Of a DNA stretch of 64,000 nt, positions 51,858 to 61,124 are shown piece after piece. Within the stretch, counting starts at the first letter, position 1, and each line of letters opens with the position of its first letter. A program made the translations under genes and the position numbers. The notes under the pieces were generated by a model, which was not told the origin of the DNA, did no database searches, and was given only the letters and a program-made list of their open reading frames with translations. Location of the stretch: assembly GCA_035316025.1 (NCBI GenBank), contig DATFXL010000053.1, positions 1 to 64,000 on the forward strand, given 5' to 3'. Source of the stretch: JALZAA01 sp035316025. GTDB taxonomy: Bacteria > Actinomycetota > Acidimicrobiia > IMCC26256 > JACDBD01.

Positions 51858-52432
51858 GTGACACCGGCGAGGAGATGCGTCAGCTCGCGTTCGAAGAGTG
51901 TCGCGACAAGATGCGCAAGGCCGTCTCGCACCTGCAAGAGGAGTTCGGGGGGATCCGCACCGGCCGCGCGACCCCCGGCCTCGTCGAGAAGCTCAAGGTC
52001 GACGCGTACGGCGCCGAGGTGCCGCTCCAGCAGCTCGCCGGCATCAGCGTGCCCGAGCCGCGCGTGCTGGTCATCTCGCCCTACGACAAGGGCTCGATCA
52101 AGGCGATCGAGAAGGCGATCCACGCCAGCGATCTCGGCATCAATCCGTCCAACGACGGGCAGCTGGTGCGGCTCGTCTTTCCGCCGCTGACCGAGGAACG
52201 GCGCCGCGACCTCGCGAAGGTCGTGCGCAACCGGGCCGAGGAAGGCCGGGTGGCGGTGCGGAACATCCGGCGCCAGACGCGCCACGACCTCGAGGCGCTC
52301 GAGAAGGACGGCGACATCTCCAAGAACGATCTCGACCGCGCCGAGAAGGATCTCGAGAAGGTCACACACGTGACGGTCGACGAGATCGACCAGATGCTCG
52401 AGCACAAGGAACACGAGCTCCTGGAGGTCTGA
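51854..52432 (+). CDS. frr: Ribosome recycling factor
   Basis: 192 residues. [59 protein letters not shown] and [44 protein letters not shown] are typical. With EF-G it splits post-termination ribosomes. About 7 extra N-terminal residues; ATG 51854 overlaps the pyrH stop. Confidence 0.96.
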   Translation: MSDTGEEMRQLAFEECRDKMRKAVSHLQEEFGGIRTGRATPGLVEKLKVDAYGAEVPLQQLAGISVPEPRVLVISPYDKGSIKAIEKAIHASDLGINPSNDGQLVRLVFPPLTEERRRDLAKVVRNRAEEGRVAVRNIRRQTRHDLEALEKDGDISKNDLDRAEKDLEKVTHVTVDEIDQMLEHKEHELLEV

Positions 52433-52526
52433 CCACGAGGCCGGCAGGGCCGAGGCCCGTGTCAGCCCTATTCGCGACCCCGGCGAGATCAGCGTCTAGC
52501 CTGGGGCTCGGACCGGAAGGGGTGCC

Positions 52527-54104
52527 GTGTCCGACTGGCGCGACGATCACGAGTTCGATCCACTCGATTTCGACGACGAAGAGCGACCGCCGCACGGCGA
52601 ATCGGAAGGCGTGCGCGTCCTCGGTCCCGACGGCGAGGCGACACGTCCCGCGCCGCGGCCGATTCCTCGTCGGGGCCGGCGTGCCGCGGACGACTCCGAG
52701 GAGTTCTGGGGGAAGCCCTTCGCCGACACCGGGGGCGGCGCCGATGCCGACGACGATGCGACCTGGTCGGCCTCGTCGCAGGGCCTGACGGAGCCCGAGT
52801 CCCGGCCCCGCACACGCCGAGGCCGGCGCGCCGCGCGTCGCAATGCCGCCGCGACGCCGCCACCCCCGTCGCGCACTCACCCGGAGCCGCCGCCCGACGT
52901 CAACGGACCGGTGCAGCTTCCGCACTGGACCGAGCCGCCCACGGGCGAGGTGCCGAGCGTGATCTCCGGCGAGCAGCCCGCCCAGCACGACGACGACCTC
53001 GAGAGCTGGAGGTCACGGAGCGGGCAGACACCGCGATACCGCACCGACGACAGCGACTGGTCGGAGCCCGACTTCTCGAGTCCCGAGCTGCTCAAGGACG
53101 ACTCCTTGGCTCTCGGCGCGTTGCGCGACCGCGATGATGACGACGACGACGACGACGATGACGAGGCCGCGTTCGAAGCCGAGGTCGCCGCCCGCCGGCG
53201 CCGCGGGAACGGCCGGCGCCGGCCGGTGCGCCGCGGCCGCCCGCCCGGGACCCTCGAGGACGACGAGCCGACCGCACCGGTCGAGGAGCACGGCCGACCG
53301 CCCGACCTGGTGACACGGCTGCTCACGGCGGCGGCAGTCGCCGTCGTCGCGCTGATCATGCTGAAGCTGGGGCGAGGGGCGACGACGATCCTCGTGGCAG
53401 TGATCGTCGGCGCCGCCGCCTTGGAGCTGTACGAGGCGTTCCGGCGCGCCGGCTATCACCCGGCCACGGTCATCGGGCTCCTGGGGTGCGTCTCGATCGT
53501 CGGGATCGCGTACACCAACGGGCTCGACGCCTTCCCGCTCGTCACGATCCTCGTCGTCGCGTTCACGATGCTCTGGTACATGCTCGAGGTCGTCAAAGCC
53601 CGGCCGATCGTCAACATCGCGATCACGCTGCTCGGGTTCGGGTACATCGGGATCTTCGGCGCCTTCGCCGGGCTGCTCCTCAGCGCGCCCGACGGCACCG
53701 GCTTCATCATCGGCCTCGCGCTGTGCGCGATCGCCTACGACGTGTTCGGCTACTTCATCGGGTCTCAGTTCGGACGCAGTCGCATGTCACCGCGCCTGTC
53801 ACCCAACAAGACGTGGGAGGGCCTGGTCGGCGGGATGGTTGCTGCAGTCGTGCTCGGCGGGATCGTCGGAACCCTGCTCGCGCCGTGGGACGGATCCATC
53901 AGCCATGGCCTCGCCCTCGGTCTCGTCGTCGCGATCGTCGCCCCGATCGGCGATCTCTGCGAGTCGATGATCAAGCGCGACCTCGGCGTCAAGGACCTCG
54001 GCACGCTCCTGCCCGGTCACGGCGGCGTCCTCGACCGGTTCGACGCGATGCTTTTCTGTCTCCCGGCCGCCTACTACCTGGCGATTCAGCTCAAGATCGT
54101 ATGA
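52527..54104 (+). CDS. cdsA: Phosphatidate cytidylyltransferase with long disordered N-terminus
   Basis: 525 residues. From about residue 261 on it is CdsA with eight or so helices (LVTRLLTAAAVAVVALIMLKLG ...) and the signature SPNKTWEGLVGGMVAAVVLGG and DLGVKDLGTLLPGHGGVLDRFDAMLF. It makes CDP-diacylglycerol from CTP and phosphatidic acid. The first 260 residues are hydrophilic and unlike the family: acidic start (WRDDHEFDPLDFDDEERPP), Pro/Arg/Thr patches, and a run of ten Asp near residue 206. GTG 52527 with GGAAGGGG upstream; later starts exist but codon use is uniform through the extension, so it is probably translated. Confidence 0.93.
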   Translation: MSDWRDDHEFDPLDFDDEERPPHGESEGVRVLGPDGEATRPAPRPIPRRGRRAADDSEEFWGKPFADTGGGADADDDATWSASSQGLTEPESRPRTRRGRRAARRNAAATPPPPSRTHPEPPPDVNGPVQLPHWTEPPTGEVPSVISGEQPAQHDDDLESWRSRSGQTPRYRTDDSDWSEPDFSSPELLKDDSLALGALRDRDDDDDDDDDDEAAFEAEVAARRRRGNGRRRPVRRGRPPGTLEDDEPTAPVEEHGRPPDLVTRLLTAAAVAVVALIMLKLGRGATTILVAVIVGAAALELYEAFRRAGYHPATVIGLLGCVSIVGIAYTNGLDAFPLVTILVVAFTMLWYMLEVVKARPIVNIAITLLGFGYIGIFGAFAGLLLSAPDGTGFIIGLALCAIAYDVFGYFIGSQFGRSRMSPRLSPNKTWEGLVGGMVAAVVLGGIVGTLLAPWDGSISHGLALGLVVAIVAPIGDLCESMIKRDLGVKDLGTLLPGHGGVLDRFDAMLFCLPAAYYLAIQLKIV

Positions 54105-55222
54105 GCAGTCGGGCGACGAACGTCGTCCTGCTCGGATCGACCGGATCCATCGGGACCCAGGCCCTGGACGTCATCGCTTCGCATCGCGACCGCTACCGGG
54201 TCGCCGCTCTCGCCGCCGGTCGCAACGAGGAGCTGCTCTCGCGTCAGGCGGCCGATTTCGACGTGACGCCCGACCGGGTGCACCTCGGCACTGACGCCGC
54301 CGACGCGCTGGCGGCGCTCGCTTCGTTGCCCGAGGCCGACGTCGTGCTCAACGCGGTCGTCGGCTTCGCCGGTCTCCCGGCCACCCTCGCCGCGTTGGAG
54401 CACGGCAAGCGGCTCGCGCTCGCGAACAAGGAGAGCCTCATCGCGGGCGGGCCCGTCGTCGCCAAGGTGCGCGGCAAGGGCGGCGGCGAGATCGTGCCCG
54501 TGGACTCGGAGCACTCCGCCGTCTACCAGGCGCTGCGGGCCGGCGCCCGGCACGAGGTCCGGCGCATCCTGCTGACCGCCAGCGGCGGACCGTTCCGTGG
54601 CCGGTCGCGGTCCGAGCTCGAGCGGGTCACGGTGGCAGACGCGTTGCAGCACCCGACATGGAACATGGGAGCCAAGATCACGATCGACTCGTCGACGCTG
54701 ATGAACAAGGGCCTCGAGGTCATCGAGGCGCACGAGCTGTTCGACGTCGATTTCGACCACGTCGACGTCGTCGTCCACCCGCAGTCCATCGTCCACGGGA
54801 TGGTCGAGTTCACCGACGGCGCGACGGTGGCCCAGCTGTCCCAGCCCGACATGCGCCTTCCCATCGGCCTCGCGCTCGGAGCGCCCGACCGGCTCGACCA
54901 GCCCTTCGGCGCCCTCGACTGGGATCGACTCGGATCGCTCACCTTCGAGCGCCCCGACCTCGAGGCGTTCCCCTGCCTCGGTCTGGCGTACGCCGCCGGT
55001 CGGGCCGGGGGCGGCGCCCCTGCCACCCTCAGCGGCGCCAACGAGGTGGCGGTGGAGGCCTTCCTGGCCGGGCGGATCCCGTGGCTGGGCATCGCCGCTG
55101 TGGTCGAGGAGGTCATGCAGCGGGGTACCGGGAACGTCGGGGAGGTCGCCGACGTTCTCGAGGCTGACAGGCTGGCGCGCGAGCGCGCTCGGGACGCCGT
55201 CGAACGGAGAAGCGCCGCGTGA
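54101..55222 (+). CDS. dxr: 1-deoxy-D-xylulose-5-phosphate reductoisomerase
   Basis: 373 residues. VVLLGSTGSIGTQALDVIASH (NADPH), LANKESLIAGG, PVDSEHSAVYQAL (metal), NMGAKITIDSSTLMNKGLEVIEAHELF and LSGANEVAVEAFL are Dxr motifs. First committed step of the MEP isoprenoid pathway; the later enzyme IspG is encoded 5 kb on... two genes downstream. ATG 54101 overlaps the cdsA stop. Confidence 0.96.
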   Translation: MSSRATNVVLLGSTGSIGTQALDVIASHRDRYRVAALAAGRNEELLSRQAADFDVTPDRVHLGTDAADALAALASLPEADVVLNAVVGFAGLPATLAALEHGKRLALANKESLIAGGPVVAKVRGKGGGEIVPVDSEHSAVYQALRAGARHEVRRILLTASGGPFRGRSRSELERVTVADALQHPTWNMGAKITIDSSTLMNKGLEVIEAHELFDVDFDHVDVVVHPQSIVHGMVEFTDGATVAQLSQPDMRLPIGLALGAPDRLDQPFGALDWDRLGSLTFERPDLEAFPCLGLAYAAGRAGGGAPATLSGANEVAVEAFLAGRIPWLGIAAVVEEVMQRGTGNVGEVADVLEADRLARERARDAVERRSAA

Positions 55223-56460
55223 AGGACCCCCTCGAGGACGCCAGCACGGACGTCACCCGCCGGGGAGCAGGGGTCTCGCTGCTGCTGGTCCTGCTCGGCC
55301 TGATCCTTCTCGCGATCCTGCGCCCGTCGACGATCGACACGCTCGCGATCATCTTCGGGATCGTGGCGCTGATCATGCTCCACGAAGCCGGCCACTACTT
55401 CACCGCCAAGCGGGCGGGCATGAAGGTGACCGAGTTCTTCCTCGGCTTCGGCCCCCGCGTCTGGTCGTTCCGGCGAGGCGAGACCGAGTACGGCGTGAAG
55501 GCCATTCCCGCCGGCGGCTACGTCCGCATCGCCGGCATGAGCAACCTCGAGGACATCGACCCCGACGAGGAGAAACGGACGTTCCGGCACGGCACCTTCG
55601 GCAACCGGCTCACCGTCATCCTCGCCGGCGTCTCGGTGAACCTGATCCTCGCCTTCGTCCTGATCTACGCCGCGCTGATCGGCCGCGGCCTCCCCGACAC
55701 CCTCGAGGCGAAGGTCGAGCGTGTCCTGCCCGACAGCCCGGCGGCCGTGGCCGGGGTGCGCGACGGCGACCGCATCATCAGCATCGACGGGCAACGCCTC
55801 GACGTCGATCGCGACATCAGCGACGCACTACAGGACCGCGTCGGTCAGCCGACGACGATCGTCGTGAAACGCGACGGTGGCACCACTGCGCTTACCGCGG
55901 TTCCCAAGGAGCGCAGTAGCAGCGACAAGAGCGGGATCATCGGCGTATCGATCAGCCAGAGCGTCGCGTCGTACGAGACATTCAACCCCGTGCGAGCGGT
56001 CCCGGAGTCGTTCTCGACGATGGGGCAGATGACGCGCGACACCGCCGCCGGCATCGGCCGGCTCTTCTCGCCCTCCGGCATCGAGAACTACAGCAAGAAC
56101 TTCACCGGCGACGCGCCCAAGCAGGGGTCCCCGGCGTCCAACGACCGCCCGCGTTCGATCATCGGCATCGTCGACATCGGCGGTGAGCTCGTCGGCGGCA
56201 ACGTGTGGAGCCTGCTCTTCCTGCTCGGAGCCATCAACCTCATCGTCGCTTTGTTCAACCTGATCCCGCTGCTGCCCTTCGACGGCGGGCATGCAGCGGT
56301 CGTGATCTACGAGCAAGTGGCGTCGAAGATCCGGGGGCGCGTGGTGCGGGTCGACTTCCGCAAGCTCGTGCCGGTGACGGCGCTGGTGCTCGTCGTCTTC
56401 CTGACCCTCGGCCTGTCGGCGATGTTCCTCGACCTTCGCCAGATCTTCACCGGGTCCTGA
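55219..56460 (+). CDS. rseP: Site-2 metalloprotease (RseP/Rip1 family)
   Basis: 413 residues. Two N-terminal helices, LIMLHEAGHYFTAKRAGMKVTEFFLGFGPRVWSF with the HExxH zinc motif, GGYVRIAGM, a single PDZ domain (about residues 165-235, VLPDSPAAVAGVRDGDRIISIDGQ) and NLIVALFNLIPLLPFDGGHAAV giving the third metal ligand Asp (FDGGH). Intramembrane protease that cleaves anti-sigma factors or other membrane proteins; mycobacterial Rip1 (Rv2869c) has the same place between dxr and ispG. GTG 55219 overlaps the dxr stop. Confidence 0.94.
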   Translation: MKDPLEDASTDVTRRGAGVSLLLVLLGLILLAILRPSTIDTLAIIFGIVALIMLHEAGHYFTAKRAGMKVTEFFLGFGPRVWSFRRGETEYGVKAIPAGGYVRIAGMSNLEDIDPDEEKRTFRHGTFGNRLTVILAGVSVNLILAFVLIYAALIGRGLPDTLEAKVERVLPDSPAAVAGVRDGDRIISIDGQRLDVDRDISDALQDRVGQPTTIVVKRDGGTTALTAVPKERSSSDKSGIIGVSISQSVASYETFNPVRAVPESFSTMGQMTRDTAAGIGRLFSPSGIENYSKNFTGDAPKQGSPASNDRPRSIIGIVDIGGELVGGNVWSLLFLLGAINLIVALFNLIPLLPFDGGHAAVVIYEQVASKIRGRVVRVDFRKLVPVTALVLVVFLTLGLSAMFLDLRQIFTGS

Positions 56461-56504
56461 CCGGATCCGCCGTCGCGCGCTTCGTCGTGCCTCCGGCCCG
56501 CCCG

Positions 56505-56510
56505 TAGGCT
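56505..56510 (+). promoter_or_regulatory. -10-like hexamer TAGGCT, near-leaderless ispG
   Basis: TAGGCT ends 10 bases before ATG 56521; GGAT within the spacer is too close to the start to be a normal ribosome binding site. Confidence 0.4.
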
Positions 56511-56520
56511 GGATGCCGCC

Positions 56521-57726
56521 ATGCACCAGCGGAAGATGACCCGCCAGATCCGTGTCGGCGATGTGCCCGTCGGCGGAGGCGCGCCGGTGTCGGTGCAGTC
56601 CATGACGACCACGAAGACGGCCGACGTCGACGGCACGCTCAGCCAGGTGTACGCGCTCGCCGCCGCCGGCGCCGACATCGTGCGCTGCACGTGCAACGAA
56701 GAGGAGGCCGCCGAAGGCCTCGCCCAGATCGTCCCGCGGTCGCCGGTCCCGCTCGTCGCCGACATCCACTTCCAGTACAAGTTGGCGCTGGCGGCCATGG
56801 AGGCCGGCGTGCACGCGCTGCGGCTCAACCCCGGCAACATCCGCAAGCCCGACCAGATCAAGACGGTCGCCCGCGAGGCGAAGGACCGTGGGCTTCCGAT
56901 CCGCATCGGCGTGAACGCCGGCAGCCTCGACCCCGACATCGGGCAGCGGCACGGCGGCGCCACGCCGGAGGCGCTGGTCGCGTCGGCGCAACGCGAGCTC
57001 GCCTACTTTGCGGACGTCGGCTTCGAGGACGTCAAGATCTCCGTGAAGTCGTCGAACGTCCCCGTGATGATCGACGCGTACCGCCTCCTCTCCGAGACGG
57101 TCGACGATCCGCTTCACCTCGGGGTCACGGAGGCGGGCCCGCTGCCCGGCGGTCTCGTCAAATCGACGGTCGGCATCGGGACGCTGCTCGCCGAGGGGAT
57201 CGGCGACACGATCCGCTTCTCGTTGACGGCCGATCCGGTCGAGGAAGCGCGCGCCGGCCGTCAGCTGCTCGAGACACTCGGTCTCCGCGAGCGCAAGGGC
57301 CTTGACCTGATCGCGTGCCCGAGCTGCGGGCGCGCCGAGGTCGACGTGATCGGGGTGGCGAACAACGCCCAGTCCGCGCTCGCCGACCGCAACATCCCGC
57401 TCCAGGTCGCAGTCATGGGCTGCGTCGTGAACGGCCCCGGCGAGGCTCGTGAGGCGGATCTCGGGATTGCCGCCGGCCGCGGCAAAGGGCACCTGTTCGT
57501 CAAGGGCAAGGTCGTGCGCGTGGTGCCCGAGGCCGACATGGTCGACGCCCTCGTGGACGAAGGCGAGCGCATCATGGCCGAGGGCATCGAAGCGCGCCTC
57601 GCCGCCGCCGACGAGGGTGCCGAAGCCGAGGCCGAGCGCACCCGCGAGCAGCTCCTCCGCATCCAGGGCACCGACGCCAACAAGTCGGACGAGAGGATCG
57701 AGAAGATCCGCGAGATCGCGGAGTAG
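56521..57726 (+). CDS. ispG: 4-hydroxy-3-methylbut-2-enyl diphosphate synthase (flavodoxin/ferredoxin)
   Basis: 401 residues. RQIRVGDVPVGGGAPVSVQSMTTTKTADV, VADIHFQYKLALAAMEAGVHALRLNPGNI, and the [4Fe-4S] ligands in DLIACPSCGRAEVDV (two Cys) and VMGCVVNGPGEAREADLGIA (Cys and Glu). Converts MEcPP to HMBPP in the MEP pathway, so dxr and ispG here act in one route. The C-terminal 40 residues are a charged helix. Ends 89 bases before the convergent gatD stop; that gap holds no clear terminator. Confidence 0.96.
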   Translation: MHQRKMTRQIRVGDVPVGGGAPVSVQSMTTTKTADVDGTLSQVYALAAAGADIVRCTCNEEEAAEGLAQIVPRSPVPLVADIHFQYKLALAAMEAGVHALRLNPGNIRKPDQIKTVAREAKDRGLPIRIGVNAGSLDPDIGQRHGGATPEALVASAQRELAYFADVGFEDVKISVKSSNVPVMIDAYRLLSETVDDPLHLGVTEAGPLPGGLVKSTVGIGTLLAEGIGDTIRFSLTADPVEEARAGRQLLETLGLRERKGLDLIACPSCGRAEVDVIGVANNAQSALADRNIPLQVAVMGCVVNGPGEAREADLGIAAGRGKGHLFVKGKVVRVVPEADMVDALVDEGERIMAEGIEARLAAADEGAEAEAERTREQLLRIQGTDANKSDERIEKIREIAE

Positions 57727-57815
57727 CCGCAATCGTCCCCTCTACGCTCTCCACTCTCTCCCCGTTGGGCACGATGACGCGCTGCTTGGGCACGCTCTTG
57801 TGACAACGCGGGCGG

Positions 57816-58574
57816 CTAGCCCCGCGCCAGGACGCGCTGCTGCCACCATTTCCGGACGCCGCGCGCCGACCCCGCGTGCAGTTGCGCGGCGCGCAGCTGA
57901 TCCTCACACGTCGAGTCGAGCGGCGCGAGGTCGCCGACCACCCACGTCAGGATGTGATCGGCCAGCGCCGGGTTTCGGGGCAGCACCGGCCCATGCATGT
58001 ACGTGCCGATGAGGCGTTCCCCGGCGAGCCCTTCGGTCTTGCCCCCGCTGCCGGTCCGCGCCAGCACCCGCCCCAGCGGTCGCTCGGACGGGCCGAGCGT
58101 GGTGCGGCCCCCGTGGTTCTCGAACCCGGTGAGGATCGGGAGCGGGGGATCGGGCTCGACGACGAGCTCGCCGATGAGCCGGTTGGGTCCGGCACGCGTG
58201 ACGGTGTCGACGAGCCCGAGGCCGTCGATCATCGTCCCGTCGGCGGCCTCGTAGCTGTGGCCGATCAGCTGGAACCCCGCGCACACCGCCAGCACGGCGG
58301 CGCCACCGGCGCGTGCTCGGTCGATCGCGGCACGCGAGCTGCGCATGCCCGCCGACGCCATCACCTGCGGGTCGTCCTCGCCCCCGCCGAACAGATAGAC
58401 GTCGAGCGAGTCGGGGATCGGGGCGCCGGCGGTGATCTCGACCAGCTCGGCCGGCTGGCCCCGCCACCGGAGTCGCTGCACGAGAACCACGGCATTACCG
58501 CGGTCGCCATACGTTCCAAGGAGCTCCGGGTACACGAGGCCGACCCGAACCGCGGACTCTCGGATCGCGCTCAT
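57816..58574 (-). CDS. gatD: Lipid II isoglutaminyl synthase, glutaminase subunit GatD
   Basis: 252 residues. CobB/CobQ-like class I glutamine amidotransferase: VGLVYPELLGTYGDRGNAVVLVQRL, LFGGGEDDPQ, the nucleophile Cys98 in VLAVCAGFQLIGHSYE, FENHGGRTTLG and His194 in GTYMHGPVLPRNP. It makes ammonia that MurT uses to amidate D-Glu of lipid II. ATG 58574 overlaps the murT stop (ATGA), consistent with a 1:1 complex. Confidence 0.95.
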   Translation of the reverse strand: MSAIRESAVRVGLVYPELLGTYGDRGNAVVLVQRLRWRGQPAELVEITAGAPIPDSLDVYLFGGGEDDPQVMASAGMRSSRAAIDRARAGGAAVLAVCAGFQLIGHSYEAADGTMIDGLGLVDTVTRAGPNRLIGELVVEPDPPLPILTGFENHGGRTTLGPSERPLGRVLARTGSGGKTEGLAGERLIGTYMHGPVLPRNPALADHILTWVVGDLAPLDSTCEDQLRAAQLHAGSARGVRKWWQQRVLARG

Positions 58575-59800
58575 CCGTAACTCCGGTACAGCGCCGAGAA
58601 CTGTGTGTAGGACGCGACGATGTCGACCTCGTCGCCGGGGAGGTTCGCCGCCGCCTCCAACGGGTCACGCGCGACGATGTGGTCGACGTCGGCGTACTTG
58701 AGCCGCACCGAGACGTCGAGGGCGCGCTCGCCGACGGCGGCGACCCGCTGGCCCTGCAGGAGCTCGTACGGCACGTCCCACAACCACGACGGGTCCTTGC
58801 CGTCGGCAACGCGGGCGTTCACGGCGATCACGACCGTGCCGTCGCGCTCCGACAGGTAATGGAGCACCTCGGACCAACCCGCCGGGTTCTTGGCCAGGAG
58901 GACGCGAGCGCGCCGGCCGTCGGGCAGCGAAACCGTCATGTACCGGCCGGCGACGGTCGTGATGGTGGCGGCCGCGTCGGCGGCGTCGCCGGGATCGACG
59001 CCGTAATGGGTCGTCGCCGCCGTCACGGCCAGCGCCGCGTTCGCCAGGTTCCAGCGGCCGGGCAGCGCGAGCCGCAGCGGCACGCGGGTGCCGTCGAGGA
59101 CGAGGGTGTCACCCTCGAGCCGGTTCGGTGTCGCCGGTTGGCCGAACCCGCACGAGGGACAGTCGAACCGGTCGGCGCTCCACTGCAGGAGCGCGGCGCA
59201 GTTCGGGCAGGTGGCGGCGTCGTTGCGCCAGCCGAGGCCGAGATCCACCCAAGTCGTCTTCGCCGGCGCCGCCGCCCAGACCACGTGGGGGTCGGACGCG
59301 TTGGCGACGACGCGCAGGTCCGGATGCGTGTCGGCGGTGTGTCGCCACATGTCGCCGACGGCGTGGACTTCGCCGTAACGGTCCAGCTGGTCCCGGCTGA
59401 GGTTGCCGAGCACGACCAGCTCGACGCCGAGCGGGTCGACCACCCGCGGCAGGACGCGCTCGTCGACCTCGAGCACGGCGAGGCCGGGGGAGTCGGCCTT
59501 CGCCAGGATCGGCGCGATGCCCGACGTGAGGTTGGCGCCGGTGGCGTTGCTCACGACCGGCTCGCCGGTCCGAGCGACGGCGGCCGCGAGGAACCGCGTC
59601 GTCGTGGTCTTTCCGTTCGTCGCCGAGACGAGCGCCACCCGTTGCCCCTGCGCCAGCTGCGCCAGCGCTTCCGGTGCCAGCGCGTTGATGACCCGCCCGC
59701 TGATCGTGGCCCCCTGGCCGCGGCCCGTCACGCGCGAGAGCCACCCGGCGACCTGTCCGGCCGCGATCCCGGCGCCCGTCCGCAGCGTGCGCCGGCTCAT
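58571..59800 (-). CDS. murT: Lipid II isoglutaminyl synthase, ligase subunit MurT
   Basis: 409 residues, Mur-ligase fold. VALVSATNGKTTTTRFLAAAV (P-loop near residue 62), VLGNLSRDQLDRYGEV, a Cys4 zinc ribbon inserted in the middle domain (TCPNCAALL...FDCPSCGFG), RLALPGRWNLANAALAVTAAT, and the C-terminal MurT domain (VADGKDPSWLWDVPYELL). Amidates lipid II D-glutamate with GatD. The first residues (TGAGIAAGQVAGWLSRVTGRG) form the usual amphipathic start. ATG 59800 overlaps the methyltransferase stop. Confidence 0.95.
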   Translation of the reverse strand: MSRRTLRTGAGIAAGQVAGWLSRVTGRGQGATISGRVINALAPEALAQLAQGQRVALVSATNGKTTTTRFLAAAVARTGEPVVSNATGANLTSGIAPILAKADSPGLAVLEVDERVLPRVVDPLGVELVVLGNLSRDQLDRYGEVHAVGDMWRHTADTHPDLRVVANASDPHVVWAAAPAKTTWVDLGLGWRNDAATCPNCAALLQWSADRFDCPSCGFGQPATPNRLEGDTLVLDGTRVPLRLALPGRWNLANAALAVTAATTHYGVDPGDAADAAATITTVAGRYMTVSLPDGRRARVLLAKNPAGWSEVLHYLSERDGTVVIAVNARVADGKDPSWLWDVPYELLQGQRVAAVGERALDVSVRLKYADVDHIVARDPLEAAANLPGDEVDIVASYTQFSALYRSYG

Positions 59801-60564
59801 CGGCGCTCACACCAGTACGTGTCGACGCGATACGGGATGTGCAGCTCGTCGCGCCCCTCGGCGTCGGGATGGGTAGCCAGTACCTCGCGCACCCGGTCCA
59901 GCACTCGTGCACGCTCGGCCGACCGCAGCGCCGCGACATGGCTCACCGACATGATCCGTTCGACGACGCCTTCGGGAGTTATCGACTGCTCGTGTCGGAA
60001 GGTCTCCGCATGCAGCGGCCCGAATCCGGACCGGATGCCGAGGGCGGAGTCACGCCAGCGCTCATGGTCACGCCACGGCGCTCGCTTCTCGACCTGGTCC
60101 ATGATCGACCACACCTCGTTCACCCAGTCAGTCGAGCGGTCGCGCGCGTTCCAGATCAACCCGACCCGTCCGCCGGGGCGCAGCACGCGCGCGAACTCAT
60201 CGAAGGCCCGGTCGGGGTCGAACCAGTGGAACGCCTGCGCCACGGTGATCGCGTCCAGCGACCCGGAGCTGACTGGCAGCACCTCGGCAATGGCGGCGAC
60301 GATCGGCACGCCCGACACCGCGTCGAGGAAGGCGCGCCGCATCCCCTCCACCGGTTCGGCGGCGAAGAGCGTCGCCCGGGACGGGACGAGCAGCCGCGTG
60401 AACTTCCCGGTGCCGGCAGCGAGGTCGAGCACAGCCCGGCCGGGCCGAATATCGAGGTTCTCGACGAGCCACGCCACCGCGTCCGGCGGATACGACGGAC
60501 GCACTCGCTCGTACGTATCAGCGGTGCGGCCAAAGCCTTTCTCGGCGACCTCGTGGACGGTCAT
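59797..60564 (-). CDS. Class I SAM-dependent methyltransferase
   Basis: 255 residues. Motif I AVLDLAAGTGKFTRLLVP, VAQAFHWFDPDRAFDEFARVLRPGGRVGLIWNARD; the QAFHWF motif is typical of the YafE/ubiquinone-biosynthesis-like methyltransferase group (Methyltransf_11). The substrate is unknown. It heads a three-gene overlap chain with murT and gatD, which is not a usual arrangement and may hint at a role in envelope chemistry, or simply chance. Start ATG 60564; an upstream GAAGAT is a poor -10 match. Confidence 0.87.
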   Translation of the reverse strand: MTVHEVAEKGFGRTADTYERVRPSYPPDAVAWLVENLDIRPGRAVLDLAAGTGKFTRLLVPSRATLFAAEPVEGMRRAFLDAVSGVPIVAAIAEVLPVSSGSLDAITVAQAFHWFDPDRAFDEFARVLRPGGRVGLIWNARDRSTDWVNEVWSIMDQVEKRAPWRDHERWRDSALGIRSGFGPLHAETFRHEQSITPEGVVERIMSVSHVAALRSAERARVLDRVREVLATHPDAEGRDELHIPYRVDTYWCERR

Positions 60565-60605
60565 CCCGCCATCTTCGCAGGGAGGCGCACCCGCTATCGA
60601 TGTGG

Positions 60606-61124
60606 TTACGAAGCAGTCCGGTGCTCGGCGAGGAACCGCAGGCGCGCTGCCCGCGCGTCCCAGGCGTACACGATCGTGGTGCCGGCGAAGACGTCGTGCA
60701 ACGCCCGGTGCTCGCGGCCGACGAGGATGCCGAGGAACCCGAGCCCGAAGATGAGGAACGAGATCGGGAACGTGATCACCCGGACGGCGACCCGGCCCGC
60801 GCCGACGCGGTCGCCGTCGCGGCGGATGAGGTCGAGGCCCAGGACCGCCATCCCGATCGTCTTGCCCCAGATGGACATCGGCAACCAGAAGTAGAGGAAC
60901 AGCCAGACCAGAAAGAGCGCCCCGCCCGCGACGGAGCCGAGGTCGGAGGCGTCGTAGCTATTGCCGGTGACGAGCTCCGCGAGCCAGACCAGCCCGGCCG
61001 TGACGAGCGAGAAGATCGCTGAGACGGCAAAGGAGTCGATCACGTACGAGGTCAGGCGCGTGACCACCCCGGCGTAGTGGCCGGTCAGGCTCGGCTCGGG
61101 CTCGCGTGTCCTCGACCGGGTCAT
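60606..61124 (-). CDS. RDD family membrane protein
   Basis: 172 residues. YAGVVTRLTSYVIDSFAVSAIFSLVTAGLVWLAELV starts with the R-x-x-S/A-x-x-I-D motif of RDD proteins; further helices VAGGALFLVWLFLYFWLPMSIWGKTIGMAVLGLDL and ITFPISFLIFGLGFLGILV follow. RDD proteins are membrane proteins of uncertain transport function. ATG 61124 overlaps the stop of the repeat protein (ATGA); the longer frame to 61196 is rejected for that reason. Confidence 0.85.
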   Translation of the reverse strand: MTRSRTREPEPSLTGHYAGVVTRLTSYVIDSFAVSAIFSLVTAGLVWLAELVTGNSYDASDLGSVAGGALFLVWLFLYFWLPMSIWGKTIGMAVLGLDLIRRDGDRVGAGRVAVRVITFPISFLIFGLGFLGILVGREHRALHDVFAGTTIVYAWDARAARLRFLAEHRTAS

